DNA of 64,000 bases from an uncultured Porphyromonadaceae bacterium (GTDB taxonomy: Bacteria; Bacteroidota; Bacteroidia; Bacteroidales; Muribaculaceae), in NCBI GenBank assembly GCA_905202215.1, contig CAJKRG010000004.1:1-64000 (forward strand). The letters run 5' to 3'. Below are positions 54,401-62,735 of this stretch, one piece after another (position 1 is the first letter of the stretch; each line of letters opens with the position of its first letter). Made by a program: the position numbers and the translations under genes. Under the pieces are notes generated by a model. That model was not told where the DNA came from. It worked only from the letters and a program-made list of their open reading frames with translations, and searched no databases.

Positions 54401-56228
54401 TATTACCGATTTCAAATACGGCAGGGAAAAGGTTGCTGACTTCAAGGCCGATTTCGATATCTCGGCGACACCGTCGGGGACTGTCCGTGCAAGTGCCGAT
54501 CTGCTTGTCGACGGTGTGAAGACTATTACTGTCAGAGGTGCTCTCAACGATACTACCGCGGTGTCGCCTATGGCTCTTGATTTCTCTATGATACATTTTC
54601 CTTTGGCGACTGTCAATCCATTCCTGCCTCAGGGTGTCGCCAAACTGTCCGGTATGCTCAACGGTCGGATGGATATTACGGGAAGTACGGAGAAACCTGT
54701 AGTCAACGGCTATCTTGATTTCGATTCAACGGCCGTGCGTCTGGCACTTACCGGCACTCCCTATACGTTCAGTGAGGACAGCATACCCGTGCGTGACAAT
54801 GTCGTTCAGTTCAAGAATTTCACTATCAGCGGCTGTAATGCCAATCCTCTCTCTGTCGATGGTTTTGTCGATTTCAAAAATATCGACAATATGAAGGTGA
54901 ATCTTTCCATGAAAGCGCGCGACATGCAGATTGTCAACAGCCGCAAGGCCTCCAAGGGGGCCGATGTCTATGGTAAGGCCTTTGTCGATATAGACGCTCA
55001 TGCCGTAGGGTCGATGCGCCTGATGACGGTAGATGCCAGTCTCGGTATTCTTGCCGGTACAAACGTGACATATGTCATACCCGATGCGACAAATGCGATC
55101 GCCAACCGTTCTAACTCCGATATGGTGAAGTTCGTAAGTTTCGCAGACAGTACGGCGGTAGCCGTTGCCGACAGTCTGACAAATACCGGAATGGCCATGT
55201 TCCTTGATGCCAGACTCTCCGTGGAGAGCGGCTCGACAATCAGTGTCGATCTTTCGTCAGATGGAAAAAACAAGGTTCAGTTACAGCCTAACGGGCAGCT
55301 CGACTACACCATGACTCCTCTGAGCGACGGAAGACTTGTCGGCCGTCTTAATATCGACGGTGGTTTTGTCCGTTATTCGCAGCCGCCTATCATATCGGAA
55401 AAAATATTTAATTTCAACAGCGGAAGCTATGTGTCGTTTACAGGTGATATGATGAATCCGACTCTGAATGTGCATGCCGTCGATGTCCTGAAAGCAAATG
55501 TGACCCAGACCGGTCAGAATTCACGTCTGGTGAATTTCGATGTATCGCTTGGGGTTACGGGAACACTCAATCAGATGAATGTAGCCTTCGATCTCTCGAC
55601 CAACGACGATATGACCGTGGCCAACGAACTCGAATCAATGACTCCCGAGCAGCGTGCCAATCAGGCTATGAATCTGTTGCTCTATAACGTTTACACCGGA
55701 CCCGGCACCAAGGCAAACGCTTCGCTCAGCGGCAATCCTTTGTTTTCGTTCCTGGAGTCGCAGGTCAATTCCTGGGCTGCGAACAATATCAAGGGTGTCG
55801 ATATAAGTTTCGGAATAGATCAGTACGACCGCACTGTCGACGGGGCGACATCATCGACCATGAGATATTCATATCAGGTGTCTAAATCGCTCTTCAACGA
55901 TCGTATCAAGATTGTGGTCGGCGGAAATTACAGTACGGATGCGAATGCCGACGAAAATTTCTCGCAGAATCTCATTAACGATATTTCCTTCGAATACTTC
56001 CTCAACAAGACCAAGACAATGTATCTTCGTATTTTCCGGCATACCGGATATGAAAGCATTCTTGAAGGTGAAATTACGCAGACGGGCGTGGGCTTCGTAT
56101 ATCGTCGCAAGCTGCGACGCCTCGGCGATATGTTCCTTCCCCCGGGTGTGGTGCGCAGACGTGAGGAAGCCCGCCGGAAGGCTGAAGAGACTGTCGATAC
56201 TAAATCCGAAAACACACAGCAGCCATGA
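51408..56228 (+). CDS. Translocation and assembly module protein TamB-like
   Basis: 1606 residues with a GTG start. An N-terminal membrane anchor (about 10-32) precedes a long repetitive beta-rich region (AsmA/TamB type), ending with the DUF490-like C-terminal domain (NFNSGSYVSFTGDMMNPTLN, VSLGVTGTLNQMNVAFDLS). TamB-like proteins bridge the periplasm and move lipids or assemble outer-membrane proteins. The next gene, a lipidated TamA-like barrel, overlaps by ATGA, as expected for a TamB-TamA pair. Confidence 0.88.
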   Translation: MNIRNAIGALSRILLYALLSVVLLVCGILGLVYSTWTQNLAREAIVGKMRDMPGGMSLALDAFRLHFPLRLEVDGLSLTQNGDTVIGASHFETDIRLLPLLRGRAEIENALLTDGRYVIGTPDSLMYMTVDADSLVLAPAGVALSDMDITLGDALISGGRLAMVIRPDTSAPTHPAPPTKMRIRARNLTLRDFDYSMRLMPMIDTLSTHITHAVATNGDINLFEQTIMLASFVGSGLDARYIVPDSAAIAVGGPYPDEAEAVSDTIVSSKPWTVSIDSIAFDRSAALYATAGVKPLPGLDFAYIQVDDLSLRLHDFFNRVTTVRLPLEVSAHERCGVRLNASGTLDIDSLALNFRNFRLSTPDGTAAAFSGMMGMGDLAADPALPLALELDAAFAPVDLGRMFPMFSAYLSAIPSADDILLKAGVSGTSGVLDIDTLELRLNRCLTLRADGTLRNMMDPVRIGGRIDLKGNIINVDGLKNKFLTPSTARTISIPPMTLAGQIGMDGGIADGRITARTKDGSIRLDGRWNSNREDYTAKVSTDRFPVNAFMPLLGVGAVSANLVADGHGYDPFGSGTRMDADLDVASAVYQGVTYRNISGKVHLADGNAAIDLASGDPALDFDLNASGNLSGDTYVWTADIQGRNIDLETMGVMTEPSTLEIYAKADATVGPGKNDMKAHVVLGDLFFRQHSGTIGLSDVDIHFAAADSLTSADITNRDFMASFSAPCSLDTLGARFSRAADILKEQMGSYMINIDTLSQTLPRFALDVRQGRNGLVNDILAPSRMLVRTLRLSADNDSILALDGSVLGFNTGSMTLDSVFVTARQHHEHMHFAAGVENRPGNLDQWHRVDLLGRGENNSLLLRLSQQNLKGDTGYDLGLVARAEVADSTVTVNVKPYDPTIGYQPWKVNEDNFISYRIPDRHIDANLRMQGGNSALAIYTEHASDTHDQEDLVVKLTDIHIADWIALNPFAPPVKGDVSADMRLNRQGDRLVGKGSVGITDFKYGREKVADFKADFDISATPSGTVRASADLLVDGVKTITVRGALNDTTAVSPMALDFSMIHFPLATVNPFLPQGVAKLSGMLNGRMDITGSTEKPVVNGYLDFDSTAVRLALTGTPYTFSEDSIPVRDNVVQFKNFTISGCNANPLSVDGFVDFKNIDNMKVNLSMKARDMQIVNSRKASKGADVYGKAFVDIDAHAVGSMRLMTVDASLGILAGTNVTYVIPDATNAIANRSNSDMVKFVSFADSTAVAVADSLTNTGMAMFLDARLSVESGSTISVDLSSDGKNKVQLQPNGQLDYTMTPLSDGRLVGRLNIDGGFVRYSQPPIISEKIFNFNSGSYVSFTGDMMNPTLNVHAVDVLKANVTQTGQNSRLVNFDVSLGVTGTLNQMNVAFDLSTNDDMTVANELESMTPEQRANQAMNLLLYNVYTGPGTKANASLSGNPLFSFLESQVNSWAANNIKGVDISFGIDQYDRTVDGATSSTMRYSYQVSKSLFNDRIKIVVGGNYSTDANADENFSQNLINDISFEYFLNKTKTMYLRIFRHTGYESILEGEITQTGVGFVYRRKLRRLGDMFLPPGVVRRREEARRKAEETVDTKSENTQQP

Positions 56229-58513
56229 AGTATCTGAATTATATCTGCGGCATTATTGCGGCTGGTCTGCTTGCCGCATGCTCTACGACTGCGCGTATTC
56301 CGGCCGATGAGGTGCTGTACACCGGTGTCAAAAAGGTCGAGATGGTCGAAGATTCGATGAAGATTCCGCCCGCTCTTACATCGGCTGTAAAAGATGCGGT
56401 GGATGTTCCGCCGAATAACTATTGGAAACTTCTCGGATGGCATTATCCTTTTCCTCTTGGACTGTGGGTGTATAATAACTGGCCTAATCCTGAGAAAGGG
56501 TTGAGGCATTGGCTGTATGAAAAGCTTGTAGCTGAACCGGTACTTGTATCCGACGTGCGTCCTGAGGTGCGTACTCGTATGATAGAGCAGATTTTGGATA
56601 ATAACGGATATTTCCGCGGTACTGCAACCTATGAACTTGTGAAAGGACGCAATCCCAAGAAAGCCAAGATATTGTATACCGTTACTCCGGGTCCTGCATT
56701 TCCGGTAGATACTGTCATGCTCCTTCCCGATACTACGAGGCTGAATGCCCTGATCGATTCGCTGGCCCGGAAGGATGTTTATCTTTCCATGTCGCGTCCT
56801 CGTTTTTCAATTGATTCGCTCGGTAATGCCCGTAAGCGTATCACCAATTCGTTGCGTAACCGCGGTTACTATTTCTTCAGACCCGAGTATATCGAATATC
56901 TTGCCGATAGTCTTGAAAACCGCGGAGAGATAGCCTTGAAAATCGATATGGCCAGCAATGCGCCAAAATTTGCTCTCAAACCTTACAAAACCGGTAAGGT
57001 GACCGTCCGGGTATTCCGTAATCAGGGTGGTGGAGTACCCGATACAGTCGAACTTGAACGTTCGACCCTCATACAGATGATGCCCTCGAGACTCCGGCGC
57101 AAGATATTCGATGAAAATATCATGTTCAGGCCGGGACGCACATTCGCTGTTCGCAATATGGATCGGACACAGGCCAATCTTGCGCGACTCGGCATTTTCA
57201 GCGGCATAGAGATCAATGTCTTCCCTGATACTACCGTACGCGACGAACGTCTGCTCAATGTCGGGATAGACTGTACCTTTGATACTCCTCTTGAGACATC
57301 GCTCGAAGTAAACGCTTCGTCTAAATCAAACAGTTATATCGGACCGGGTCTTACATTCGGAGTGACCAACAAGAACATATTCGGTGGTGGCGAACAGCTT
57401 TCGGTGAAGCTCACGGGTTCATATGAATGGCAGACTGGACGAGGTCGTAGAGGTTCTGTTTTCAATTCGTATGAGGTAGGTATTACTGGATCTCTCGCAT
57501 TTCCACGTCTTCTGGCACCGAAATTCATACCTCGTAGCCGGTATCAGCTTAACTGGACACGGATACAGCTCAATGCTGACCTGCTCAACAGGCCCCATTA
57601 TTTTAAAATGGCCCAGTTTAATGCCTCCATAAATTATGACTGGCGTGTTCGCCGGCATGTGCAGAACACTTTGACGCTCTTCAAGCTTACCTATACCAAT
57701 CTGATGCATACCACGCATGAGTTTGATTCCATAATGGCGGCCAATCCGTCGGTGGCACAGAGTTTCAAGAGCCAGTTCATACCGCAGATGAGCTATACAT
57801 ATGTCTACGACCGTCAGATAAATCCCGATAACACCATAAACTGGCAGTTTACGGTGCAGGAGGCCGGAAATATATTCTGGGCTATCTATAGGGCCTGTGG
57901 CAAGAAAGGGGAGAAAGAACTCTTCGGTACGCCATTCTCGCAGTTTGTCAAAGGACAGACGCAACTCGTGTGGGGCCGGCGCATTCTGTATGGCGACCAC
58001 TGGATCGTGAGCCGTGTCGCTGTAGGTGCCGCTCATGCATATGGAAATTCAAGTCAGGTTCCGTATGCGGAACAGTTCTATGTAGGAGGTGCTAATTCCA
58101 TTCGTGCGTTTACGGTGCGCAGCATTGGTCCCGGAAGTTATAAGGCGCCCCCCGGCCAGCCCGAAGATTACTTTGACCGTACGGGTACATTCAAGTTCGA
58201 GGCCAATGTGGAATACCGTTTCCCGCTTATGGGGCCGCTTCACGGCGCTCTCTTTGTCGATGCCGGCAATGTATGGCTCCTTAAGGAGGACCCAATGCGT
58301 CCTGGCGGCACTCTCAAGGCAAAGACTTTCCTGCGCGATATTGCTCTCGGCACGGGATTCGGCCTGCGTTTCGATATCTCGATGCTTGTGATCCGTGCCG
58401 ATCTCGGCATAGGTATTCATGCGCCGTATAATACAGGGCACGGCGGATATTACAACATGACCAGTTTCGGCAAATCGCTCGCCTTCCACCTTGCCATCGG
58501 CTATCCCTTCTGA
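56225..58513 (+). CDS. TamA/BamA-like outer-membrane lipoprotein (TamL)
   Basis: 762 residues. The signal peptide ends in LAACS, a lipobox with Cys19, unlike proteobacterial TamA. Periplasmic POTRA-like repeats follow (about 100-360), then a 16-strand Omp85-type barrel with GPGLTFGVTNKNIFGGGEQL and a C-terminal motif ending HLAIGYPF. It is paired with the overlapping TamB gene. The lipidated form is known from Bacteroidetes. Confidence 0.88.
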   Translation: MKYLNYICGIIAAGLLAACSTTARIPADEVLYTGVKKVEMVEDSMKIPPALTSAVKDAVDVPPNNYWKLLGWHYPFPLGLWVYNNWPNPEKGLRHWLYEKLVAEPVLVSDVRPEVRTRMIEQILDNNGYFRGTATYELVKGRNPKKAKILYTVTPGPAFPVDTVMLLPDTTRLNALIDSLARKDVYLSMSRPRFSIDSLGNARKRITNSLRNRGYYFFRPEYIEYLADSLENRGEIALKIDMASNAPKFALKPYKTGKVTVRVFRNQGGGVPDTVELERSTLIQMMPSRLRRKIFDENIMFRPGRTFAVRNMDRTQANLARLGIFSGIEINVFPDTTVRDERLLNVGIDCTFDTPLETSLEVNASSKSNSYIGPGLTFGVTNKNIFGGGEQLSVKLTGSYEWQTGRGRRGSVFNSYEVGITGSLAFPRLLAPKFIPRSRYQLNWTRIQLNADLLNRPHYFKMAQFNASINYDWRVRRHVQNTLTLFKLTYTNLMHTTHEFDSIMAANPSVAQSFKSQFIPQMSYTYVYDRQINPDNTINWQFTVQEAGNIFWAIYRACGKKGEKELFGTPFSQFVKGQTQLVWGRRILYGDHWIVSRVAVGAAHAYGNSSQVPYAEQFYVGGANSIRAFTVRSIGPGSYKAPPGQPEDYFDRTGTFKFEANVEYRFPLMGPLHGALFVDAGNVWLLKEDPMRPGGTLKAKTFLRDIALGTGFGLRFDISMLVIRADLGIGIHAPYNTGHGGYYNMTSFGKSLAFHLAIGYPF

Positions 58514-58558
58514 AATTTTCGTATCTTTGCAGGGTATTATCAATCCTATCATAAGATT

Positions 58559-59110
58559 ATGGAAAAGTGGAAGACGCTTTCGAGCGAATATCTGTTCCGC
58601 CGTCCATGGCTGACGGCCCGTCGCGATGTCGTAGAGCTTCCCAACGGACAGATACACAATGAGTATTATGTGCTCGAATATCCTACATGGGTCAATATAA
58701 TAGCCATTACGGAAGAAGGAAAGTATGTGATGGTACGTCAGTACCGCCATGGACTCGGCGATATCTTCACGGAATTGTGTGCGGGCGTCGTTGAAGATGG
58801 TGAGAATCCTCTCGACGGTGCCAGGCGCGAACTTGAGGAGGAAACAGGTTATACCGGCGGCCGGTGGTCGCTACAGTGCGTGCTGTGTCCGAATCCTTCT
58901 TCAAACAATAATTTCAATTACTGCTTTCTGGCCGAAGGCGTCAGGAAGACATCGGGGCAGCATCTCGACCGTACGGAGGATATCGAGGTGATATTGCTTG
59001 ATCGTGAAGAAGTCTGGCAACTTCTTGTCGGAGACGAAATCAAACAGGCTCTGATGGCTGCACCTTTGTGGCGTCATTTTGCATTGGCCGGAAAGATCGA
59101 TGAAGCGTAA
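58559..59110 (+). CDS. NUDIX hydrolase (ADP-ribose pyrophosphatase-like)
   Basis: 183 residues. The Nudix box is complete: GENPLDGARRELEEETGY, with the REx2EE core. The preceding VMVRQYRHGLGD and CAGVVED match ADP-ribose pyrophosphatases (NudF-like). It may hydrolyse ADP-ribose or related nucleotide sugars. A TATCTTTG box lies at 58522-58529. Its end overlaps the next gene's start by 11 nt. Confidence 0.88.
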   Translation: MEKWKTLSSEYLFRRPWLTARRDVVELPNGQIHNEYYVLEYPTWVNIIAITEEGKYVMVRQYRHGLGDIFTELCAGVVEDGENPLDGARRELEEETGYTGGRWSLQCVLCPNPSSNNNFNYCFLAEGVRKTSGQHLDRTEDIEVILLDREEVWQLLVGDEIKQALMAAPLWRHFALAGKIDEA

Positions 59111-61037
59111 GTGGTTTGAGGCGGATGTTCTCGGGGCCACATTGTGGCAGCTCGCTGTGGCATTTTTGTTGCTGTGGCTGAGCCGTTTTGCCTTTGCCGC
59201 TTATAATGCCGATATTTGTCAGATTGGTTCTTTCGGCGAGATATTGCGGCTTGCTCTTGCCGGAGTGCGGTTCGATCTGAGTGCGCTTGTCTACTTCAAT
59301 GCACTCTTTATCGTTATGCGTATCGTGCCTTTCGGTTTTGTCTACAACCGGATATATGAACGCGTAACGATGTGGATATACGGCGTGTGCAATTCGCTCC
59401 TTCTTGCAATTAACCTTGGCGATATTCCTTATTTCCGGTTCACGGGAGCGCGACTTCGATGGAGCAATATTCTTAATATTACAACCGATTCGGATATCTG
59501 GCGTATCATACTTCAGTATGCCGGTTCCTACTGGTGGGCGTTCGGCTCGGTAGTCCTTGTGGTTGCTCTGATGATATGGCTCGCAACCCGTGTGCGTCTT
59601 CGCAGTCCTTCGGGGATTTTCGGTCGGATATGGATGAGAATAGTTATGGCTGTTATTTTTGCCGGAGCGGCATTTTTTGCCATGCGCGGCCGTGTCGGCG
59701 CAGGTGTGCCTCTGGCTATTCCCGATGCGGCGTTCGCGGTGGAAAAGTCTCCTCAGATAAACGTAGTTCTTAACTCACCATTCTGTATACTCCGCTCTCT
59801 GAACCGTATGAAAAGCAATGTAGAGGAAGAACTGGCGTTTTTTGATGAGACAGAGCTTGGTGAAATCAGAAACTCGGTTCATGACGGCGCAGATTCACTC
59901 AGGAAACGTAATATCGTTACTATCGTTATCGAAAGCGGTGGCTCGGTTTGGCTCGATAGTATTGGCCCGAGAATAGGAGGCGAGAAACACGGTCTTATGC
60001 CGTTTCTTGATTCTATTGCCGGGCGCTCGGCTGTTTTTGTCCATACCATAGCTTGCAGCCGGTCGTCATGCGGCGGTTTTACCGCCGTCTCCTGCGGATT
60101 TCCGGCATTTGATCCGTTTTATTTCATGCTTTCGCCATACAATAAGAATACGCTCGACTCTCCGGCGCATCTTTTGAGCAAAAAGGGGTGGGATACTACC
60201 TTTTATTATGGCTGCAAGCACGGGTCTTTCAATATCGATCAGACCGCTTTTGCGTCGGGTTACAGTCGTATCGTAGATCGCGAAACCTATGGAAACGATA
60301 ATGACTACGACGGTATGTGGGGGATATTCGACTATCCTATGGCCGAATATATCGCTTCTGATCTCGGAACGCGTCCGGAACCTTTTCTGGCCAACTGGTT
60401 TACGGTATCGGCACACGGGCCGTTCTCCATTCCCGACGGGTGGGATACGAGCGGTTACAAACATGCCGACGCTTCGCCCGAACGGGGTCTGGAATACACC
60501 GATCAGGCTTTGAGACACTTCTTTGAGCTGGCTTCGAATCAGCCTTGGTATAGGAATACTACTTTCATCATTACGGGCGATCATGGTAACCGCGATTTCA
60601 AAGATACGGATTACGATACTCCCTATATACAGAGTCATATACCGTTTATAGTGTTTACTCCCGACGGTTCTGTCTCGCCTGGATTTTATGAAGACCGGGT
60701 CTTCTCCCAGCATGACATAGCCGCTACGACGCTTGCTCTTGCCGGATACGACGAGCCTTATGTGCAGCTCGGGGTTGATGCATTCGATGCTTCGGCTGAA
60801 AGTTTCGGTATTCAGCGAATATCAGGTCGCTATATGGTTGTAGGACCGCGGTATGCCATATTTACCTCGCCCGACGTAATGACTGTGGAGGAGGTATATG
60901 ATATTATAGAGGATCCGGCTATGAAATTGCCGCTGAGTGATTATGACTCTGCCGAGGCCCATTCACTTCTGAGACAGGCTCAGGCATTCCTTCAGGATTA
61001 TACGGGACGCCTCCTTCACGACAGACTCGGACATTAA
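59100..61037 (+). CDS. LTA synthase-like sulfatase-fold membrane enzyme
   Basis: About 645 residues. Five N-terminal membrane helices (the first at LAVAFLLLWLSRFAFAA) precede a periplasmic sulfatase-fold domain: TIVIESGGS (metal site), CGGFTAVSCGFPAF with the likely nucleophile Thr, FYYGCKHGSFN, and ITGDHGNRDF (metal Asp-His). It resembles phosphoglycerol transferases and LTA synthases; in Gram-negatives such enzymes decorate periplasmic glycans or lipids. The ATG at 59100 overlaps the NUDIX stop by 11 nt. The exact substrate is unknown. Confidence 0.85.
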   Translation: MKRKWFEADVLGATLWQLAVAFLLLWLSRFAFAAYNADICQIGSFGEILRLALAGVRFDLSALVYFNALFIVMRIVPFGFVYNRIYERVTMWIYGVCNSLLLAINLGDIPYFRFTGARLRWSNILNITTDSDIWRIILQYAGSYWWAFGSVVLVVALMIWLATRVRLRSPSGIFGRIWMRIVMAVIFAGAAFFAMRGRVGAGVPLAIPDAAFAVEKSPQINVVLNSPFCILRSLNRMKSNVEEELAFFDETELGEIRNSVHDGADSLRKRNIVTIVIESGGSVWLDSIGPRIGGEKHGLMPFLDSIAGRSAVFVHTIACSRSSCGGFTAVSCGFPAFDPFYFMLSPYNKNTLDSPAHLLSKKGWDTTFYYGCKHGSFNIDQTAFASGYSRIVDRETYGNDNDYDGMWGIFDYPMAEYIASDLGTRPEPFLANWFTVSAHGPFSIPDGWDTSGYKHADASPERGLEYTDQALRHFFELASNQPWYRNTTFIITGDHGNRDFKDTDYDTPYIQSHIPFIVFTPDGSVSPGFYEDRVFSQHDIAATTLALAGYDEPYVQLGVDAFDASAESFGIQRISGRYMVVGPRYAIFTSPDVMTVEEVYDIIEDPAMKLPLSDYDSAEAHSLLRQAQAFLQDYTGRLLHDRLGH

Positions 61038-61068
61038 AAAAAGCAGCACTTCGGTGCTGCTTTTTTTT
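61036..61068. terminator. Strong bidirectional terminator
   Basis: A-run, a perfect 7-bp GC-rich stem with the stable loop TTCG (61050-61053) and a run of eight T (61061-61068). It sits between two converging genes. Confidence 0.95.
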
Positions 61069-61085
61069 GTGGATGTCGCTTGTAT

Positions 61086-61262
61086 TTATTTCTTGGCGTG
61101 CTCCAGAGAGGTTTTGCGGAATTCTTTCATGAGTTTCTCGAGTTCGAGAGACGCTTTGCGGGCTCGTGTGCCGGCTGCTTTGTTGCCTTTTTCTACCTGG
61201 AGAGCAGCGTCGGCCTTGAAAGCCTCGTAAGCTGCATGGATTTGCTGTACTAACGATTCCAT
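61086..61262 (-). CDS. Histone H1-like small basic protein
   Basis: 58 residues, Lys/Arg/Ala-rich: after MESLVQQIHAAYEAF it contains VEKGNKAAGTRARKASLELEK and ends TSLEHAKK (the middle is at residues 23-43). This is the short histone H1-like DNA-binding protein family of Bacteroidetes, a nucleoid-associated protein. The coding frame is too short for most gene finders. It is convergent with the LTA synthase-like gene across the strong terminator. Confidence 0.85.
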   Translation of the reverse strand: MESLVQQIHAAYEAFKADAALQVEKGNKAAGTRARKASLELEKLMKEFRKTSLEHAKK

Positions 61263-61295
61263 GGACTGATTTTTGAGAGTGAATAAATATGTGAA

Positions 61296-61958
61296 TTAAT
61301 CTATATAAATAGTCGTGTCTTCAATGCCGGCGTCGGCGAGGGCCTGGCGTCGTTCTATGCAGGTGCCGCAACGGCCGCAGTGATGTGCGAGGCCCTTGTA
61401 GCATGAATATGTAGTGGCATAGTCGATGCCGAGACGTTTGCCGCGTAGGGCGATGTCGGCTTTGGTCAGATATGTGTATGGAGCTTTGAGGGATATGCCT
61501 TCGTAGGTGCCTTCGGCTATGGCTCGTGCCATTGCATCGATAAAGCTTCCGCGACAGTCGGGGTATATGGCATGATCACCGGCATGATTGGCTATCATGA
61601 CGCAGTCGAGTCCGTGGCTTTCGGCAAGTCCTGCGGCAGCCGCGAGCATAATGCCGTTACGGAACGGTACGACAGTCGATTTCATGTTGTCGAAGTCGTA
61701 ATCTCCTTCAGGCACCGCTTCGGCGCCTTCGAGAAGAGAGCTGTGGAAATATTTTCCGATGAAGGACAGGTCGATTTCGATAAGTTCTATTCCAAGTTGG
61801 CTGCAATGCATACGTGCGCACTCAAGTTCGCGCATATTGTGGTTTGAACCATACGAGAAGTTTACGGCGAGATCGATCTGATCGGCATACTCGTGGAGCA
61901 TTGTCACAGAATCCATGCCGCCGGAAAGTACCATCAGAATATGTTTTTTCGTTTTCAT
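61296..61958 (-). CDS. queC: 7-cyano-7-deazaguanine synthase
   Basis: 220 residues. The PP-loop motif SGGMDS (12-17) starts the ATP-pyrophosphatase domain, and the C-terminal zinc site is CxxCxxC-like (CGRCGTC after a preceding Cys). QueC converts 7-carboxy-7-deazaguanine to preQ0 in queuosine synthesis. It lies 7 nt after queF on the same strand, so the two form an operon. Confidence 0.95.
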   Translation of the reverse strand: MKTKKHILMVLSGGMDSVTMLHEYADQIDLAVNFSYGSNHNMRELECARMHCSQLGIELIEIDLSFIGKYFHSSLLEGAEAVPEGDYDFDNMKSTVVPFRNGIMLAAAAGLAESHGLDCVMIANHAGDHAIYPDCRGSFIDAMARAIAEGTYEGISLKAPYTYLTKADIALRGKRLGIDYATTYSCYKGLAHHCGRCGTCIERRQALADAGIEDTTIYID

Positions 61959-61965
61959 ATGTGAT

Positions 61966-62439
61966 TCAGAAATCAGACGGGAAAGATGCTGTCAGACGTG
62001 CTTTAACCAGATCCTGGTGGGCTTCGTCGCCCCAGTTGGCAAAAGGTATTATGGAGATTCCGCCGCGAGGCATGAAAATGCCGCGGACTTCGATGTATTT
62101 GGGATTCATGAGTTTCACGAGATCTTTCATGATTATATTTATGCAGTCTTCATGAAAATCGCCGTGATTCCTGAAACTGAAAAGATAAAGTTTGAGACTT
62201 TTGCTCTCCACCATCTCGGCTCCTGGAATATAATTGATGATGACACGGCCGAAATCGGGCTGACCGGTCTTGGGGCAGAGCGATGTAAATTCCGGACATG
62301 TGAATGTAACCAGATATTCGTTCTCGGGATGCTTGTTCGGGAAAGTTTCGAGCATCTCGGGCGCGTAGTCGGTTGGATATTTGACCCCGGCGGAGCCGAG
62401 GAGTGTACAGTGTTCTATTTCTTTTTCAGTTCTTGGCAT
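61966..62439 (-). CDS. queF: NADPH-dependent 7-cyano-7-deazaguanine reductase
   Basis: 157 residues from the ATG at 62439. The frame is open further upstream, but the promoter box (62521-62514) lies there, so the start is the later ATG giving MPRTEKEIEHCTLLG. The short unimodular QueF layout is seen, with the catalytic Cys in FTSLCPKTGQPDFG and the FHEDCIN motif. It reduces preQ0 to preQ1. No preQ1 riboswitch was recognised in the leader. Confidence 0.95.
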   Translation of the reverse strand: MPRTEKEIEHCTLLGSAGVKYPTDYAPEMLETFPNKHPENEYLVTFTCPEFTSLCPKTGQPDFGRVIINYIPGAEMVESKSLKLYLFSFRNHGDFHEDCINIIMKDLVKLMNPKYIEVRGIFMPRGGISIIPFANWGDEAHQDLVKARLTASFPSDF

Positions 62440-62513
62440 ATTCCGATTGATACGATTGGATATATTGCGAGTTGTGTCGGCATGAAAGAAGCCTTGAAAA
62501 GGATAAAGTTTTG

Positions 62514-62544
62514 CAAACATACGAAAAAAAACATTCATGCCAAA
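62514..62544 (-). promoter_or_regulatory. Promoter of queF-queC
   Basis: On the minus strand, TTTG (62544-62541), 19 nt, then TATGTTTG (62521-62514). The start site near 62507 leaves a 68-nt leader before the queF ATG. Confidence 0.75.
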
Positions 62545-62735
62545 AATTTGCCTCTAAAAATCGCGGCTCTCCATAAATTTTTAGGATTTTTGCCTGTTAA
62601 ACTGATATGATGAAACGAATTTTGTATTGCATGCGCTTTTAGTTGTGCGGAACGGTGTGGAAAGTTTTCAACATTGAGAGATTTTTTTTGAGTTAAAAGC
62701 TGTCGTTCGCGAATTTAGGCGTATTTTTGCAGTCT

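Noticed and set aside
62440..62507. PreQ1 riboswitch before queF
   Set aside because: The leader lacks the preQ1-I core sequence and I could not fold a pseudoknot from it by eye.
62440..62538. Upstream extension of queF
   Set aside because: The minus-7 promoter box lies inside it, and QueF proteins usually begin near the later Met.
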